50,063 nucleotides of DNA from Deltaproteobacteria bacterium (GCA_021822005.1 JAJZSH010000001.1:9592-59654); one strand, 5' to 3'; counted from the stretch's first letter, positions 24,242 through 34,729 are shown. Made by a program: numbers and translations. Notes: a model not told the origin generated them from the sequence alone.

Positions 24242-24850
24242 TCAGCCCTTGGCCCGGATGAGCGCCTCAAGCTCCCGCCAGTCCACGGAACTTTGCCGAC
24301 AGTTGCAGTCCTTGAGCAGACACACCTGGGGAATCACCTTAAGTCCATGCCCTCCCAGCGAGCCCTCCGGCGAGACATTGGCGGAGCGCAGATATTTCTC
24401 CCGCAGGTCACGGGTGCACAGGCAGCCCACCACCGCTCGCGGCCGGCGCTGCCCGATCTGACGCACCAGAAAATCCCGGCTGCGCAGCACCCCATCCTTC
24501 TTATGCAGCCTGCCGCTCACCACCACAAAAACATCCCGGTAGCCCAAGGCCAAAGCCATCTCCCGCATCTCCCGCAGACGGCAGGGAATGCGGCAACCGG
24601 TCGGGCACAACAACCCCTTTTCCCGGTCGATAGCCGTGGCGCACCCTTCGGCCCGCAAGCAGTAGGGCAGAAAAAGCATCCTTTCGGCATAGGGTGTCCG
24701 GACAAACCTCTGCTGAAAGAAGCGGTTCCCCGCCGCCACGACCTTGCGGACATAGGCATCCTTGTCCATTTTCGGAAAAACCCGGGCCAGGGGCCTGTAG
24801 AAAAAAACCAGAACGGGAAGGGTAAGCCAGGAAGGAAGGGATAGTGTCAT
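24242..24850 (-). CDS. DUF116 family protein
   Basis: 202 residues with an N-terminal hydrophobic stretch and the cysteine pattern of DUF116: LPYCLRAEGC near residue 63, CPTGCRIPC near 82, GCLCTRDL near 143 and PQVCLLKDCNC near 177. The cysteines suggest iron-sulfur or metal binding. Function unknown; the family is frequent in methanogens and sulfate reducers. Upstream DNA holds a repeat (24918-24985) rather than an obvious promoter. Confidence 0.85.
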   Translation of the reverse strand: MTLSLPSWLTLPVLVFFYRPLARVFPKMDKDAYVRKVVAAGNRFFQQRFVRTPYAERMLFLPYCLRAEGCATAIDREKGLLCPTGCRIPCRLREMREMALALGYRDVFVVVSGRLHKKDGVLRSRDFLVRQIGQRRPRAVVGCLCTRDLREKYLRSANVSPEGSLGGHGLKVIPQVCLLKDCNCRQSSVDWRELEALIRAKG

Positions 24851-24917
24851 GATCTCGATGATTGTAAGCCGTTGTTCAAAAATAACTGTAACATTGAAAT
24901 ATCGTGATCGGCAGCAG

Positions 24918-24985
24918 CGAAACGGCGTAAGGAGCCGTAACGAAACGGTAAGGAATGTAATGGTTGTTTCGTTACGGCTCCTGAT
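24918..24985. repeat. CCGTTACGG-type intergenic repeat, copy 4 (inverted)
   Basis: Opposite orientation to the other three copies. It begins with the tail remnant (CGGCAGCAGCG, ACGGCGTA), followed by arms AGGAGCCGTAACGAAAC and GTTTCGTTACGGCTCCT that are perfect 17-bp reverse complements. The other copies have one arm mismatch. Confidence 0.7.
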
Positions 24986-25348
24986 GTTTTTTCTTGCGGA
25001 CGGACGACGGGAATTTTCAACAGCCCTGCCATGTTCAGCTTACCATAATATCCCATCTCCGGCAGACAGTTTTCAAAGGCTTGGTGGTCCCGCCTGGCCC
25101 TGATTTCCGCTGTTGGCCATACTCAACTGGGCCAGGATCATCTGGTAGCTGCCGCGCAACGACGGCGCAGCTTCCGGCTCGGTGGCATCAAGGGCGTTGT
25201 CCTGCCCATCTCTTCCCTTGCCTCTGCCTGGGGATCCTCCCCGCGCCTCTCCCCCATCGTTCAATTTTCATCCTCGCATATCTGGCCGAGATTCCATAGC
25301 GCCTTTTTGTAAAAAAGTCGAGCCGCTTGCAAAACTCCGAAAACACCC

Positions 25349-25374
25349 TTCGACAATCTCAGGGCGAGCGGTGT
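25349..25374. repeat. TTCGACA-CTCAGGGC repeat
   Basis: CCCTTCGACAATCTCAGGGC followed by GAGCGG. It differs by two bases from the copy at 38296-38321. Similar imperfect palindromes (CCCTTCGACAAGCTCAGGG) are widely dispersed in bacterial genomes. Confidence 0.55.
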
Positions 25375-25573
25375 CAACGGCGACGGTAGTCATGTTGAAA
25401 TCCTTGACCTTTTTCCGGCTTCCCCGTTTTCAAAACTCCACGAAGATATTCGTGCCAGCGGACAATGGGATTCACGGAAAGCCTGCAAATATGGTATCCT
25501 GTTCCGGTGAACAACGGGTTTGCCTTTACACGGCCAGCCCCCGGAAAACCACCCTCCATTAGCGGGAGCAGAC

Positions 25574-26656
25574 ATGCTGAAGCTTGTTAAAACCACCTCG
25601 CGGAAAGCCGGGCTTCCTCCGGGCAGCCCCGTGTTCATCGGCGAAAAAGTCACTGAAAAATTCGGCCTGGACATGGTCGATTACGATGCCGAGAACCTTT
25701 CGGTCAGCACCCCCGTCCGGCTTGACGAGTTCCACCTGCTGAAAGAAACCCCCAGCAACACCTGGATCAGGGTCCACGGCCTGCACGAGGCCGAGGCCGT
25801 GGACAGGTTCTGCCTCAGTTTCGGCCTGCACCCCCTGACCATCGAGGATATTCTCCATACCGGCCAGCGTCCGAAGATTGATCACTATGACGACTATCTG
25901 TTCCTGGTCATCAACCTGATCAACTATGACGACGCCACCAGGGAGATGAGCATGGAGCAGATCAGCTTCGTGCTTGGCCCCAGCTACCTGCTCACCTTTC
26001 ACGAAAAGGACGACGATATTTTTGACGGTGTGCTGGCCCGTCTCCAGAACAACAAGGGCCGCAGCCGGAAAATGGGGGTCGATTACCTGCTCTATTCCCT
26101 GCTCGACAGGGTGGTGGACAATTTCTTTTCCGTGCTCGAAAAGATCGGCGAGGAAGTCGAGGATCTGGAAGAGGAGCTGATTGCCGCGCCTTCCCCGGAA
26201 ACCCTGCAGGCCATCCACTTCCTGAAACGGGAAATGATCCTGCTCCGCAAATCGGTCTGGCCGCTCAGGGAGGTCATCAACGGCCTGCAACGGGATGAGA
26301 CCGCGTTTCTGGGGGAATCCATCCGGGTCTATCTCAAGGATCTCTACGACCATACCATCCAGGTGCTTGACACGGTGGAAACCTTCCGGGACATCATCTC
26401 GGGCATGATCGACATCTACCTTTCCTCGGTGAGCAACCGGATGAACGAGGTAATGAAGGTGCTGACCATCTTCGCGGTGATCTTCATCCCCCTTACCTTC
26501 ATCGCCGGGCTGTACGGCATGAATTTCAACACCAGCCAGAGCCCCTTCAACATGCCGGAACTCAACTGGTATTTCGGCTATCCCTTCGCCCTCTTGCTGA
26601 TGGCGGCGACAGCCATCGCCATGCTGATCTATTTCAAAAGGAAGAAATGGTTCTAA
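25574..26656 (+). CDS. corA: CorA family magnesium/cobalt transporter
   Basis: 360-residue pentameric cation channel of the inner membrane. A large cytoplasmic N-terminal domain (HEAEAVDRFCLSFGLHPLTIEDIL, typical of CorA) precedes a long helix and two C-terminal membrane segments. The signature YGMN lies at 314-317 and the basic KRKKWF tail closes the protein. Start at ATG 25574 after GGGAGCAGAC; an upstream in-frame codon at 25520 lacks a ribosome site. Monocistronic. Confidence 0.94.
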   Translation: MLKLVKTTSRKAGLPPGSPVFIGEKVTEKFGLDMVDYDAENLSVSTPVRLDEFHLLKETPSNTWIRVHGLHEAEAVDRFCLSFGLHPLTIEDILHTGQRPKIDHYDDYLFLVINLINYDDATREMSMEQISFVLGPSYLLTFHEKDDDIFDGVLARLQNNKGRSRKMGVDYLLYSLLDRVVDNFFSVLEKIGEEVEDLEEELIAAPSPETLQAIHFLKREMILLRKSVWPLREVINGLQRDETAFLGESIRVYLKDLYDHTIQVLDTVETFRDIISGMIDIYLSSVSNRMNEVMKVLTIFAVIFIPLTFIAGLYGMNFNTSQSPFNMPELNWYFGYPFALLLMAATAIAMLIYFKRKKWF

Positions 26657-26810
26657 AAAGCCCGCCAGCCGGAAAAATACCCTTGCTCCCCGGCCATTCC
26701 TCCATGATATAATGACCTGCGGCCCCACGGCGTCACAAAGAGCCCTTTCCTCCGCGACCGTGCTGAAAAAAACCGGACGAAAAAAAATTTGTGGCAGACA
26801 ATTCTGTTTG

Positions 26811-26824
26811 TAATTATATAATTA
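26811..26824. promoter_or_regulatory. AT-rich palindrome and possible promoter before tolC
   Basis: TAATTATATAATTA is a perfect 14-bp palindrome in otherwise GC-rich DNA and contains a TATAAT. It lies 66 bases before the tolC start. A matching -35 is weak (CAGACA, 16 bases upstream), so it may be a regulator site, a promoter, or both. Confidence 0.35.
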
Positions 26825-26889
26825 AATACTGAATACTTTCCGGTTCAAACCCTGTCCCCGGATGGATTTGAAAAAGAGACCACGGAACC

Positions 26890-28299
26890 ATGGCCCATCG
26901 AACAAAAAATACCGGGCGTTGCCATGCCTCTCCGCACGGGATCGGCCTCCTCTGCGCCTGCCTCCTGCTTCTGGCCGGTTTTTCCCATGCCGCCGAGACC
27001 AATGGCGCCATGACGACGCCCGAGGTGTGGACGGTCCGCAATGCGGTGCGCTTTGCCGTACGGAACAACCCGGACAGCCGGATGGGCCGGAATCGGATCG
27101 AGGCGGCCCAGGCCGCCATCACCATGGAAAAATCCTCGTTTTACCCGAGGCTTGACCTGAACTCCCGATACGACCAGACCAACAATCCCATGTACTCCTT
27201 CGGCAATATCCTGAACCAGGGTGCCTTCAACCCCGGCATCGACTTCAACAGTCCCGGCCGCACCGACACCCTGAACATGGGGGTACGGCTTGGCTACCGG
27301 TTTTTCAACGGCGGCCGCGACCTGGCCGGAATGAAGGCCGCCGAGGCCCAGACGGTTTCTTCACAGATGGAGCTTGCCGCAGTGCAGGCCCAGCTTGCCT
27401 TTGAGGTGATCCGGGCCTTTCAGTTCATCGTCCAGGCGGAAGGGCTCGTCAAGGCCCGGCAGGCGGCGGTGGCAGCGGGCACCGCTTCACTGGCCGTGGC
27501 GCAGGCCCGTTATCAGGAAGGGGTTCTGCTGAAGGCCGACCTCCTCGATCTGGAAGTGCAACAGTCGAAGGCGCAGGAAGGCCTGAGCCAGGCCCGGCAC
27601 GGCCTTGAGGTGAGCCGCAGGATCTTCCTCAGCCTGCTGGGGCTTGACGATGGCCCGGTGGTCCTCGACCCGGCGCAGGGCGGCGCCCAGGAAATTCCGC
27701 AGTCCGCCGCCCATGACCAGCGGTATGAGCTGAAAAGCATGGAGGCCCTGATCCTGGCGGCCAAGGCCCGGGTCCGGCAGGCCCAGGGCGGCTATTACCC
27801 CTCCCTGGAAGGATATGCCGGATACGACGTTGACAAAGGCTATGTCACGGACGGCTCCGGCGACTCGTGGCAGGCCGGAGTCAGATTGCAGTACAATCTT
27901 TCCGAGGGCGGCCGGACCGCAGCCGAGATTGCCAGGGCCTCCGCCATGCTTGCCGAGGCGCAGGAGCGGAGGCGCAAAACCGAGCTGGCCATCACCCTTG
28001 AGGTGAAGCAGGCGGAGTTTGCCGTACAAGACGCCAGGGAGCGTTTGCAGGTTACGGAAAAAAGCGTGGCCCAGGCCCAGGAAAGCGCCCGCATCAACCG
28101 GCTCCGCTTCGCGGAAGGGACGCTGCTTTCTGCCGATCTCATCGGGGTGGAAAACCGCCTGACCGACGCCCAGGTGCGGCGCATCGTGGCGGAAACCTCC
28201 CGGCACATTGCCGTTGCCGACCTGCGGCGCGCCCTTGGCCTCCCTCAGTTCCCGGAAATATCTGGCGAACCCCAGGCTGAAAAAATGACGGCCAAATAA
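26890..28299 (+). CDS. TolC-family outer-membrane efflux protein
   Basis: 469 residues with a signal peptide cleaved near SHAAE (~residue 35). It has two internally repeated helical-hairpin/beta-strand halves as in the TolC/OEP family. The characteristic YPRLDL and YPSLEG strand starts and NLSEGGRTAAEI/FFNGGRDLAGM hairpin starts mark the halves. It would form the trimeric outer-membrane duct for the RND pump encoded by the next two genes. A 187-base gap containing a repeat separates it from the adaptor. Confidence 0.92.
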   Translation: MAHRTKNTGRCHASPHGIGLLCACLLLLAGFSHAAETNGAMTTPEVWTVRNAVRFAVRNNPDSRMGRNRIEAAQAAITMEKSSFYPRLDLNSRYDQTNNPMYSFGNILNQGAFNPGIDFNSPGRTDTLNMGVRLGYRFFNGGRDLAGMKAAEAQTVSSQMELAAVQAQLAFEVIRAFQFIVQAEGLVKARQAAVAAGTASLAVAQARYQEGVLLKADLLDLEVQQSKAQEGLSQARHGLEVSRRIFLSLLGLDDGPVVLDPAQGGAQEIPQSAAHDQRYELKSMEALILAAKARVRQAQGGYYPSLEGYAGYDVDKGYVTDGSGDSWQAGVRLQYNLSEGGRTAAEIARASAMLAEAQERRRKTELAITLEVKQAEFAVQDARERLQVTEKSVAQAQESARINRLRFAEGTLLSADLIGVENRLTDAQVRRIVAETSRHIAVADLRRALGLPQFPEISGEPQAEKMTAK

Positions 28300-28315
28300 G
28301 ATGGCCTCGCAAAAA

Positions 28316-28430
28316 GTCGTCACACCGGTGAAAACCGGTGTCCAGCCTTTCCGCAACTCTTCGAAAACACTGGATCGGAGTCTCACTCCGCTCGCTTACC
28401 TCCGGCTTTCGCCGGAATGACGGGATATCG
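28316..28430. repeat. Palindrome-rich intergenic repeat inside the pump operon
   Basis: Contains CACCGGTGAAAACCGGTG (perfect 7-bp arms), ACTGGATC, then CTCCGGCTTTCGCCGGAATG with CCGGC/GCCGG arms. It resembles the short dispersed repeats with 'CTTTCGCnGGAATGACG' cores found in many proteobacterial genomes. Its position between tolC and the adaptor may allow differential expression. Confidence 0.5.
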
Positions 28431-28486
28431 CGATTTTTGGCTTTTTGCGAATGCATCACTAAACCCTGAAACAGGAAATTGAATCC

Positions 28487-29521
28487 ATGCCTTACAAGCT
28501 TCTTCTTTCCACGCTTCTCTTGTCTTTGCTCCTCACCGCTGCCGGGTGCAAGGAACCCGCCCACAACGGCGCGGCCGGGCAGCCGCTCCCCACCGCGGAA
28601 GTGCGGGTGATCACCGTGGCCGGCCAAGCGGCCCAGCGGCAAAACGAGGTGGCTGGCGCCGTCGAGTCGGTCCAGAGGGCGACCATCGCCGCCAGGATAA
28701 CCGGGGCCATCGAGGAACTGCCCGTGGCCCTTGGTTCGGTGGTGAAAAAAGGCGCGCTTCTGGCAAAAATCAGCGCCGGAGAGATTACGGCCCGGCTGTC
28801 GCAGGCCGAGACGCAACTCGCCCAGGCACAAAGAAATTATGAGCGCGAAAAACGATTGCTGGAAAAAGACGCCTCCACCAGGGAAACGGTCAAATCCCTG
28901 GAAGACGCCTGCCGGGTGGCGGCGGCCGGCGTGCGCGAGGCCAGGGCCATGCTCGGCTACACCCTGATCACCGCCCCCTTTGCCGGAATCATCTCCCAGA
29001 AAATGGCCAACGCCGGTGATCTGGCCACGCCCGGAATGCCTCTCCTGGTACTGGAAAACACTGAGCAATTGCAGGTGGTTGCGGCGGCGCCGGAGGCCCT
29101 GGCCCTGAAAATCAGGAAGGGGGATACACTGCCGGTAATCGTCCCGGCCGCCGAGTTTTCCCGGACCGGGACCGTGACCGAGATCAGCCCGGCGGCGGAC
29201 ACCGCCTCGCGCACCGCCCTGATAAAAATCCGGATCGACGGCACCGCCGCTTTGCGGCCCGGGCAGTATGCGCGGGTGGCCCTCCCCGGCGGTGCTGGTG
29301 TCAGTACCTTCCTGGTGCCGGAAACGGCGCTGCTCCGCTTCGGCCAGATGGAGCGCCTCTTTGTAACGCAGAACGGTACGGCCCATTTGCGCCTGGTGCG
29401 CAGCGGAGAACACCGGGAAGGCCAGGTGGAGATCCTTGCCGGTCTCAATGGAGGAGAGCAGGTCGTGGTCCAGGGCGGCGAACGGCTCGTTGACGGACAA
29501 CCCCTGCACATCGTGCCGTGA
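28487..29521 (+). CDS. RND efflux periplasmic adaptor (HlyD/AcrA family)
   Basis: 344 residues, predicted lipoprotein (lipobox TAAGC, Cys near residue 21). Barrel-sandwich/lipoyl halves flank an alpha-hairpin ([20 protein letters not shown], then the coiled-coil [20 protein letters not shown] and [15 protein letters not shown]), followed by the beta-barrel and membrane-proximal domains ([18 protein letters not shown]). It bridges the pump and the TolC duct. The stop overlaps the pump's ATG. Confidence 0.92.
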   Translation: MPYKLLLSTLLLSLLLTAAGCKEPAHNGAAGQPLPTAEVRVITVAGQAAQRQNEVAGAVESVQRATIAARITGAIEELPVALGSVVKKGALLAKISAGEITARLSQAETQLAQAQRNYEREKRLLEKDASTRETVKSLEDACRVAAAGVREARAMLGYTLITAPFAGIISQKMANAGDLATPGMPLLVLENTEQLQVVAAAPEALALKIRKGDTLPVIVPAAEFSRTGTVTEISPAADTASRTALIKIRIDGTAALRPGQYARVALPGGAGVSTFLVPETALLRFGQMERLFVTQNGTAHLRLVRSGEHREGQVEILAGLNGGEQVVVQGGERLVDGQPLHIVP

Positions 29522-32500
29522 TGAATCAGCCATCCCACAGCCACGGTTTTGCCGGCAGGCTCGCCTCGGTTTTCGTTGAATCCAGGCTGACCCCCATCAT
29601 GATCATCGCTTCCCTGCTTCTCGGGGTCATGGCCGTTGTCATGCTGCCAAGGGAGGAAGAGCCGCAGATCAAGGTGCCGATGATCGACGTCATGGTCGCC
29701 ATGCCCGGCGCCACACCCAAGGAGGTGGAGGAACGGGTTTCCATCCCCATGGAAAAGCTCCTCTACGAAATTCCGGGGATCGAATACATCTATAGCACCT
29801 CCATGCCGGGCCAGTGCCTGCTCATCGCCCGCTTCTACGTGGGCGAAAAGATGGAGGACGCCATTGTCCGCCTCAACCAGAAGCTGGCCACCAATTTCGA
29901 CCGCATCCCCCACGGCGTCGTGCCTCCCCTGGTCAAGCCGCACACCATCGACGACGTGCCGGTGCTCGCCCTGACCCTGCACAGCCCGCGCTATGACCAC
30001 TACACCCTCCGGCGTCTCGCGGCCCAGCTCGACGACGCGGTCAAGAACATCCCCGAGGTGGCCGAGACCAAGCTCATCGGCGGGGCCCGGCGGCAGGTGC
30101 GGGTTCTCTTCGATCCCGCCCGGCTTGCCGCCCGGCGGCTGACCGCGACGGAGATCGTTCCCCGGCTGCAACAGGCCAACCTGCAATCGTACTCCGGCAC
30201 CCTGCAATCCCTGAATCGAGAAATCCTCCTGCAAACCGGCCGGTTTCTTACCTCGGCCCGAGAGATCGGCCGCATCGTGGTGGGCGTTTACGGCAACCGG
30301 CCGGTGTATCTGGACGAGGTGGCCAGCGTGGTCGATGGCCCGGAAGAGGTGACCAGCTATGTGCTTTTCGGCTCAGGCAAGGGGCAACCGGAAGAGGCGG
30401 CCGTTACCCTCTCGCTGGCCAAGCGGCCGGGGGCGAACGCCGTGCAGGTGGTGGAAACGGTGCTGGCCAAGATCGAGACCCTCAAGGGCACCCTCATCCC
30501 CGGCGACGTCACCGTGAGCGTGACCAGGAATTACGGCGAAACCGCGGCGGAAAAATCCAATGAGCTGCTGCTGCACATGGGTATCGCCGTGTTCGGGGTG
30601 ACCCTGCTCATCCTCTTCTTCCTGGGCTGGCGGGAGTCGATCATCGTCATCCTCGCCATCCCCTCGACCCTGGCCCTGACCCTGCTGCTCTTCTACCTGT
30701 ACGGCTACACCCTGAACCGCATCACCCTGTTCGCCCTGATCTTTTCCATCGGCATCCTGGTGGACGACGCCATCGTGGTGGTGGAAAACATCGTCCGTCA
30801 CCTCCGGTTGCCGAAAAACACCAAGAAGCCGATGCTCACCATCGCCATCGAGGCGGTCAACGAGGTGGGCAACCCGACCATCCTCGCCACCTGGGCGGTG
30901 ATCGCCGCCATTCTGCCCATGGCCTTTGTCGGCGGCCTGATGGGGCCGTACATGCGGCCGATCCCCATCGGCTCCTCCGCGGCGATGATCTTTTCGCTGA
31001 TCATCGCCTTCACCGTTACGCCCTGGGCCGCCGTCCGGGTGCTGAAAAAGAAAATCTCCTCAAACGGCTCTGCCACGAACCAAACGACCTTGGCAGACCA
31101 TGACCACGCTCCGGTGGATTTCTTTACCCGCCTCTATCATCGGATCATGGACCCGCTCCTTGCCCAGGCCCGCTGGCGGTTGGTCTTTTTCCTGAGCATC
31201 GTCGGGCTGCTCCTCGGCTCCTGCGCCATGGTCTATTTCGGGCTGGTCAAGGTCAAGATGCTGCCCTTTGACAACAAGAGCGAGTTCCAGATCATCCTGG
31301 ACCTGCCCGAAGGCTCCACCCTGGAAGAGACCACCCGGGCGGCCAGGGAAATGGCCGCGGTTGTCGGCCGGGAACCGGAGGTCATAGACTACCAGGTGTA
31401 CGCCGGGGCAGCCTCGCCCTACAATTTCAACGGATTGGTCCGCCATTACTACCTGCGCAACAGCGCCCACCTGGCGGACATCCAGATCAACCTGCTGGCC
31501 AAGGGCGAACGCAAGGCCCAGAGCCATGAGATCGCCAAACGCATCCGGCCTAAGGTTGCGGCCATCGCGGCAAAATACGGAGCCACCGTGGCTGTGGCCG
31601 AGGTCCCGCCGGGGCCGCCGGTGCTGCAAACCCTGGTCGCCGAGATCTACGGTCAGACCGATGGTCAGCGGCTGAAGCTGGCCACCAGGGTCAAGGAACT
31701 CCTGACCGCCACGGAAGGGGTTGTCGATGTGGACTGGTACCGGGAGGCCCAACGATCCCAAACCGTCATCGCGGTGGACAAGGAAAAGGGTGCCATCAAT
31801 GGTATTTCCGAAGGCGAGATCAGCCAAGCCGTTGATCTGGCAGTCAAAGGGTTGGCCATCGGCCTTTTCCACCGGCCCGACGACAAGGAGGGGATCAGTA
31901 TTGTGCTGGAGCTGCCCCGCGCGCAGCGGGCAAGGGTTGAAAGCATCTTGAACATCCAGCTCCGCTCCGGCCTGAACCCCTCCGGGCCGCTGGTGCCCCT
32001 GCGGGAGCTGGTCACGGTCAGCGAGGCGCCCATTGACCAGCCCATTTACCGCAAGAATCTGAAGCCGGTTATTTATGTGACGGGCGACGTGGCCGGGGCG
32101 GCGGAAAGCCCGGTGTACGCCATCTTCGCCCTGAACAAGAAACTTGCCGAACTCGATGGCCGGGAATACGGGGCCGACCGGAAAGCAATCACGGTCTACA
32201 ACCTCAAACAGCCCTTTTCCGATCTGGAACCGGCGATCAAGTGGGACGGCGAGTGGCACATTACCCTGGAGGTCTTCCGGGATCTGGGCCTCGCCTTCTG
32301 CGCGGTGATGATCCTCATCTACATGCTCATGGTGGGCTGGTTCAAGGATTACGCCGTGCCGCTCGTGGTGATGGCCGCCATCCCCTTTTCGCTGATCGGC
32401 ATTCTCCCGGCCCACTGGGGTTTCGGCGCCTTCTTCACCGCCACCTCCATGATCGGCTTCATGGCCGGGGCAGGGATCGTGGTGCGCAACTCCATTATCC

Positions 32501-32799
32501 TCGTGGACTTCATCGAGCTGCGCCTCAGCCACGGCCTGCCGCTTAAGGAAGCGGTGGTGGAAGCCGGAGCCATCCGCTTCCGGCCCATGCTCCTAACGGC
32601 GCTGGCCGTGGTGGTCGGGGCCTCGGTGATCCTGGCCGACCCGATCTTCCAGGGGCTCGCCATCTCGCTGATGTTCGGGGAGATCGCCTCGCTGTTGATC
32701 AGCCGCATGGCGGTGCCGGTCCTCTACTTCATGCTGCGCACGCACCGCCATTCGCCAGCGGATGCTGCGGCAAGCCGGATCGCCGGGGAGAACCCATGA
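29521..32799 (+). CDS. RND efflux pump permease (AcrB/HAE family)
   Basis: 1092 residues with the RND layout: TM1, a large periplasmic porter/docking region, a six-helix bundle, a second periplasmic region and a final helix bundle. TM4 carries the proton-relay aspartates in [13 protein letters not shown] (~410). The start MNQPSH at ATG 29521 is preferred; a GTG one codon earlier is also in frame. Substrate not predictable; the subtype resembles the divergent permeases annotated for organic solvents or cations. Coupled to the adaptor upstream and to the DUF599 gene downstream (4-base overlap). Confidence 0.93.
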   Translation: MNQPSHSHGFAGRLASVFVESRLTPIMIIASLLLGVMAVVMLPREEEPQIKVPMIDVMVAMPGATPKEVEERVSIPMEKLLYEIPGIEYIYSTSMPGQCLLIARFYVGEKMEDAIVRLNQKLATNFDRIPHGVVPPLVKPHTIDDVPVLALTLHSPRYDHYTLRRLAAQLDDAVKNIPEVAETKLIGGARRQVRVLFDPARLAARRLTATEIVPRLQQANLQSYSGTLQSLNREILLQTGRFLTSAREIGRIVVGVYGNRPVYLDEVASVVDGPEEVTSYVLFGSGKGQPEEAAVTLSLAKRPGANAVQVVETVLAKIETLKGTLIPGDVTVSVTRNYGETAAEKSNELLLHMGIAVFGVTLLILFFLGWRESIIVILAIPSTLALTLLLFYLYGYTLNRITLFALIFSIGILVDDAIVVVENIVRHLRLPKNTKKPMLTIAIEAVNEVGNPTILATWAVIAAILPMAFVGGLMGPYMRPIPIGSSAAMIFSLIIAFTVTPWAAVRVLKKKISSNGSATNQTTLADHDHAPVDFFTRLYHRIMDPLLAQARWRLVFFLSIVGLLLGSCAMVYFGLVKVKMLPFDNKSEFQIILDLPEGSTLEETTRAAREMAAVVGREPEVIDYQVYAGAASPYNFNGLVRHYYLRNSAHLADIQINLLAKGERKAQSHEIAKRIRPKVAAIAAKYGATVAVAEVPPGPPVLQTLVAEIYGQTDGQRLKLATRVKELLTATEGVVDVDWYREAQRSQTVIAVDKEKGAINGISEGEISQAVDLAVKGLAIGLFHRPDDKEGISIVLELPRAQRARVESILNIQLRSGLNPSGPLVPLRELVTVSEAPIDQPIYRKNLKPVIYVTGDVAGAAESPVYAIFALNKKLAELDGREYGADRKAITVYNLKQPFSDLEPAIKWDGEWHITLEVFRDLGLAFCAVMILIYMLMVGWFKDYAVPLVVMAAIPFSLIGILPAHWGFGAFFTATSMIGFMAGAGIVVRNSIILVDFIELRLSHGLPLKEAVVEAGAIRFRPMLLTALAVVVGASVILADPIFQGLAISLMFGEIASLLISRMAVPVLYFMLRTHRHSPADAAASRIAGENP

Positions 32800-33440
32800 C
32801 ACTTCTGGCCCTTGAAATAAACCCGTTTACGGCGGCGTCCTTTCTGCTGCTGCTCGTCTATCACCTGGGGTTGCTGGCCGTGAAACGGAGTTTCCCGGAA
32901 GCAACGATCTATGCCCGCAACGCCAGAACCAGGGCGGCCTGGGTCCGGGAAATGATGGAAAAAGGGCGGGACATCCTGGCGGTGCAGACCTTGCGCAACT
33001 GGACCATGGCCGCAAGCTTTCTGGCCTCCACGGCAATCCTCATCGCCCTGGCCCTGCTCAATATCGTCCTGACCACAGGCCACCCGGCCGACGCCGTCAT
33101 GCAGATGTTCAGTTTCATGGGCAAACGAATCGAGAGCCTTCACCAGATCAAACTGCTCATCCTCTCGGTGGATTTCTTCTTCACCTTCTTCAATTTCACC
33201 ATGGCCATCCGCTACTACAACCATCTGGGCTTCATGATCAATGTCCCCCCAGGTGCGACCTCCCCGGCACCTGCCTCGGTGGTCGAAACAGTCCAGTACG
33301 GCGCGGCCCACTATACCCTGGGGATGCGGGGCTATTACCTGTCCGTGCCCCTGGCCCTGTGGCTTTTCGGGCCGGGCTGGCTGCTGGTCGGCACCCTGAT
33401 CATCATCGCCACTCTCTGCCATGTGGATCGAACCGGATAA
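32796..33440 (+). CDS. DUF599 membrane protein
   Basis: 214 residues with about four membrane segments (~12-28, 68-90, 120-140, 185-207). The [36 protein letters not shown] region is the hallmark of DUF599. Function unknown. It overlaps the pump gene by ATGA and is the last gene of the pump operon, so it could be an accessory of the pump (inference from coupling only). Confidence 0.85.
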   Translation: MTLLALEINPFTAASFLLLLVYHLGLLAVKRSFPEATIYARNARTRAAWVREMMEKGRDILAVQTLRNWTMAASFLASTAILIALALLNIVLTTGHPADAVMQMFSFMGKRIESLHQIKLLILSVDFFFTFFNFTMAIRYYNHLGFMINVPPGATSPAPASVVETVQYGAAHYTLGMRGYYLSVPLALWLFGPGWLLVGTLIIIATLCHVDRTG

Positions 33441-33518
33441 TTTTTTTGCCAGCCACAGGCGAGCGCTTATTTTTTTGCAGGCGAGCAAGGCAGTCTTCGG
33501 TATAATTTCCTTTAGGTA

Positions 33519-33661
33519 GTGTCCGTCCGGAAACGAGCAATTTCGTTCGAGAGCAAGGCGCGAGGGAGACGAAAAAGCGGAGCGTACATAGGGTACGTGA
33601 GCATTTTTCGGCGACTGAGCAACGCGGCAATCGGGCGAAAGGGCCGTTTCCGGATGGGCAC
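33519..33661. mobile_element. 143-bp MITE-like element, copy A (TSD TAGGTA)
   Basis: Terminal inverted repeats GTGTCCGTCCGGAAACG and CGTTTCCGGATGGGCAC bound a 143-bp non-coding element. It is flanked on both sides by the direct repeat TAGGTA (33513-33518 and 33662-33667), a clean 6-bp target duplication. It is about 94% identical to the reverse complement of the copy at 34730-34872. It fills part of the 417-base gap before pstS; the rest holds the presumed pst promoter. Confidence 0.8.
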
Positions 33662-33677
33662 TAGGTAACCCCCCGGC

Positions 33678-33705
33678 TTTGCCTGTGGTAATTTAATTTT
33701 ATACT
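33678..33705 (+). promoter_or_regulatory. Possible promoter for pstS
   Basis: TTTGCC (33678) and TATACT (33700) are 16 bases apart in an AT-rich stretch just downstream of element A. The -35 match is poor, which would fit an activator-dependent promoter, but I see no clear Pho-box pair. Confidence 0.25.
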
Positions 33706-33857
33706 GGCAAATACCTCGAATTTCTGGTATCGGGGCTGTGCAGGAATTGATTCGCCCGGCTCCCGTAAAATCAAAGGGTTACAGAGACCAGACCCACACC
33801 TTCCCATTGTTTGGGACTACACCAACCATTGTGCCCATACCGCACACGGAGGAAATC

Positions 33858-34712
33858 ATGAAAAAAATCGCCCTGGCCCTGCTGCTCGTAACAGCGATAA
33901 CCGGTTGCGACTCCGGACCCTCGCAACAATCCGCGCCCGTCCAGACCCTTTCCATCAAGGGTTCCGACACCATGGTCCACCTGGTCAGTTCCTGGACGGA
34001 AGAATTCATGAAAACCCACGCCGAGGTTGACATCTCCGTAACCGGCGGCGGCTCCGGCACCGGCATCGCCGCCCTGATCAACGGCACCACCGATATCTGC
34101 GCGGCCTCCAGGGGCATGAAGGAAAAAGAGCAGAAACTCGCCGGGGAGAACAAGGTTTTCCCCGTGGAAATCCCGGTGGCCCGCGACGGCATCGTCCTGA
34201 TCGTGCATCCGGAAAACCCGGTGAACAGCCTGACCATTGACCAGCTGCGGCTGATCTACACGGGTAAAATGACCAACTGGAAGGAGGTCGGCGGACCCGA
34301 CGCCCCCATTCTCCTGTTGTCCCGCGAGTCCAGCTCCGGCACCTTTGTTTTCTTCCAGGAGCATGTCCTGAACAAGGAGGATTTCAGCGCCTCCGCCCGC
34401 CTGCTGCCCGGCACCTCCGCGCTGGTGCAGGCCGTGGCCGCCGACCGCGGGGCCATCGCCTATGTGGGGTTGGGCTTTGCCGCGGAAGCGAAAGGCACGG
34501 TGAAAACCCTTGGGGTTCAGGCCAGTGGCCAGCCCAGCCCGGTGCTCCCCAGCGAGGAGACTGTCCGTTCCGGGGCATACGCTGTTTCCCGGCCGCTTTT
34601 CTTCTATACCAACGGCGCGCCAAAGGATACGGCAAAACAGTTCATCGATTTCTGCCTGAGTCCGGCAGGTCAGAAGATTGTGGGAGAAACGGGATATGTC
34701 CCGGTCTCCTAA
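33858..34712 (+). CDS. pstS: Phosphate ABC transporter substrate-binding lipoprotein
   Basis: 284 residues. Signal peptide with lipobox TAITGC (Cys ~17). Phosphate-binding features: KGSDTMVHL near residue 35 (the family's GSxT loop), GGGSGTGIAALINGTTDI near 64, SRESSSGTF near 155. Start ATG 33858 after GGAGGAA; a longer frame from 33738 has no signal. It is bracketed by two inverted 143-bp elements, and the gap to pstC (208 bases) is unusually long for a pst operon. Confidence 0.94.
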   Translation: MKKIALALLLVTAITGCDSGPSQQSAPVQTLSIKGSDTMVHLVSSWTEEFMKTHAEVDISVTGGGSGTGIAALINGTTDICAASRGMKEKEQKLAGENKVFPVEIPVARDGIVLIVHPENPVNSLTIDQLRLIYTGKMTNWKEVGGPDAPILLLSRESSSGTFVFFQEHVLNKEDFSASARLLPGTSALVQAVAADRGAIAYVGLGFAAEAKGTVKTLGVQASGQPSPVLPSEETVRSGAYAVSRPLFFYTNGAPKDTAKQFIDFCLSPAGQKIVGETGYVPVS

Positions 34713-34729
34713 GCCGTTGTCCATAAATA

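Larger units (their letters stand above)
24851..25573. other. Long intergenic region with repeats
   Basis: No convincing gene in about 720 bases between the divergent DUF116 and corA genes. It holds copy 4 of the CCGTTACGG repeat, a CCCTTCGACAATCTCAGGGC element (25349-25374) related to the one at 38296, and otherwise GC-rich DNA with weak open frames lacking ribosome sites. Confidence 0.5.

Noticed and set aside
25073-25264. 63-codon minus-strand frame in the gap before corA
   Set aside because: No ribosome site, low-complexity composition and no recognisable domain.
26836-26860. GGTTCAAACCC-like tRNA T-arm
   Set aside because: No acceptor stem, D-arm or anticodon arm around it; it lies in a leader region before tolC.
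33668-33857. Pho box upstream of pstS
   Set aside because: No convincing pair of CTGTCAT-like direct repeats at 11-base spacing was found.
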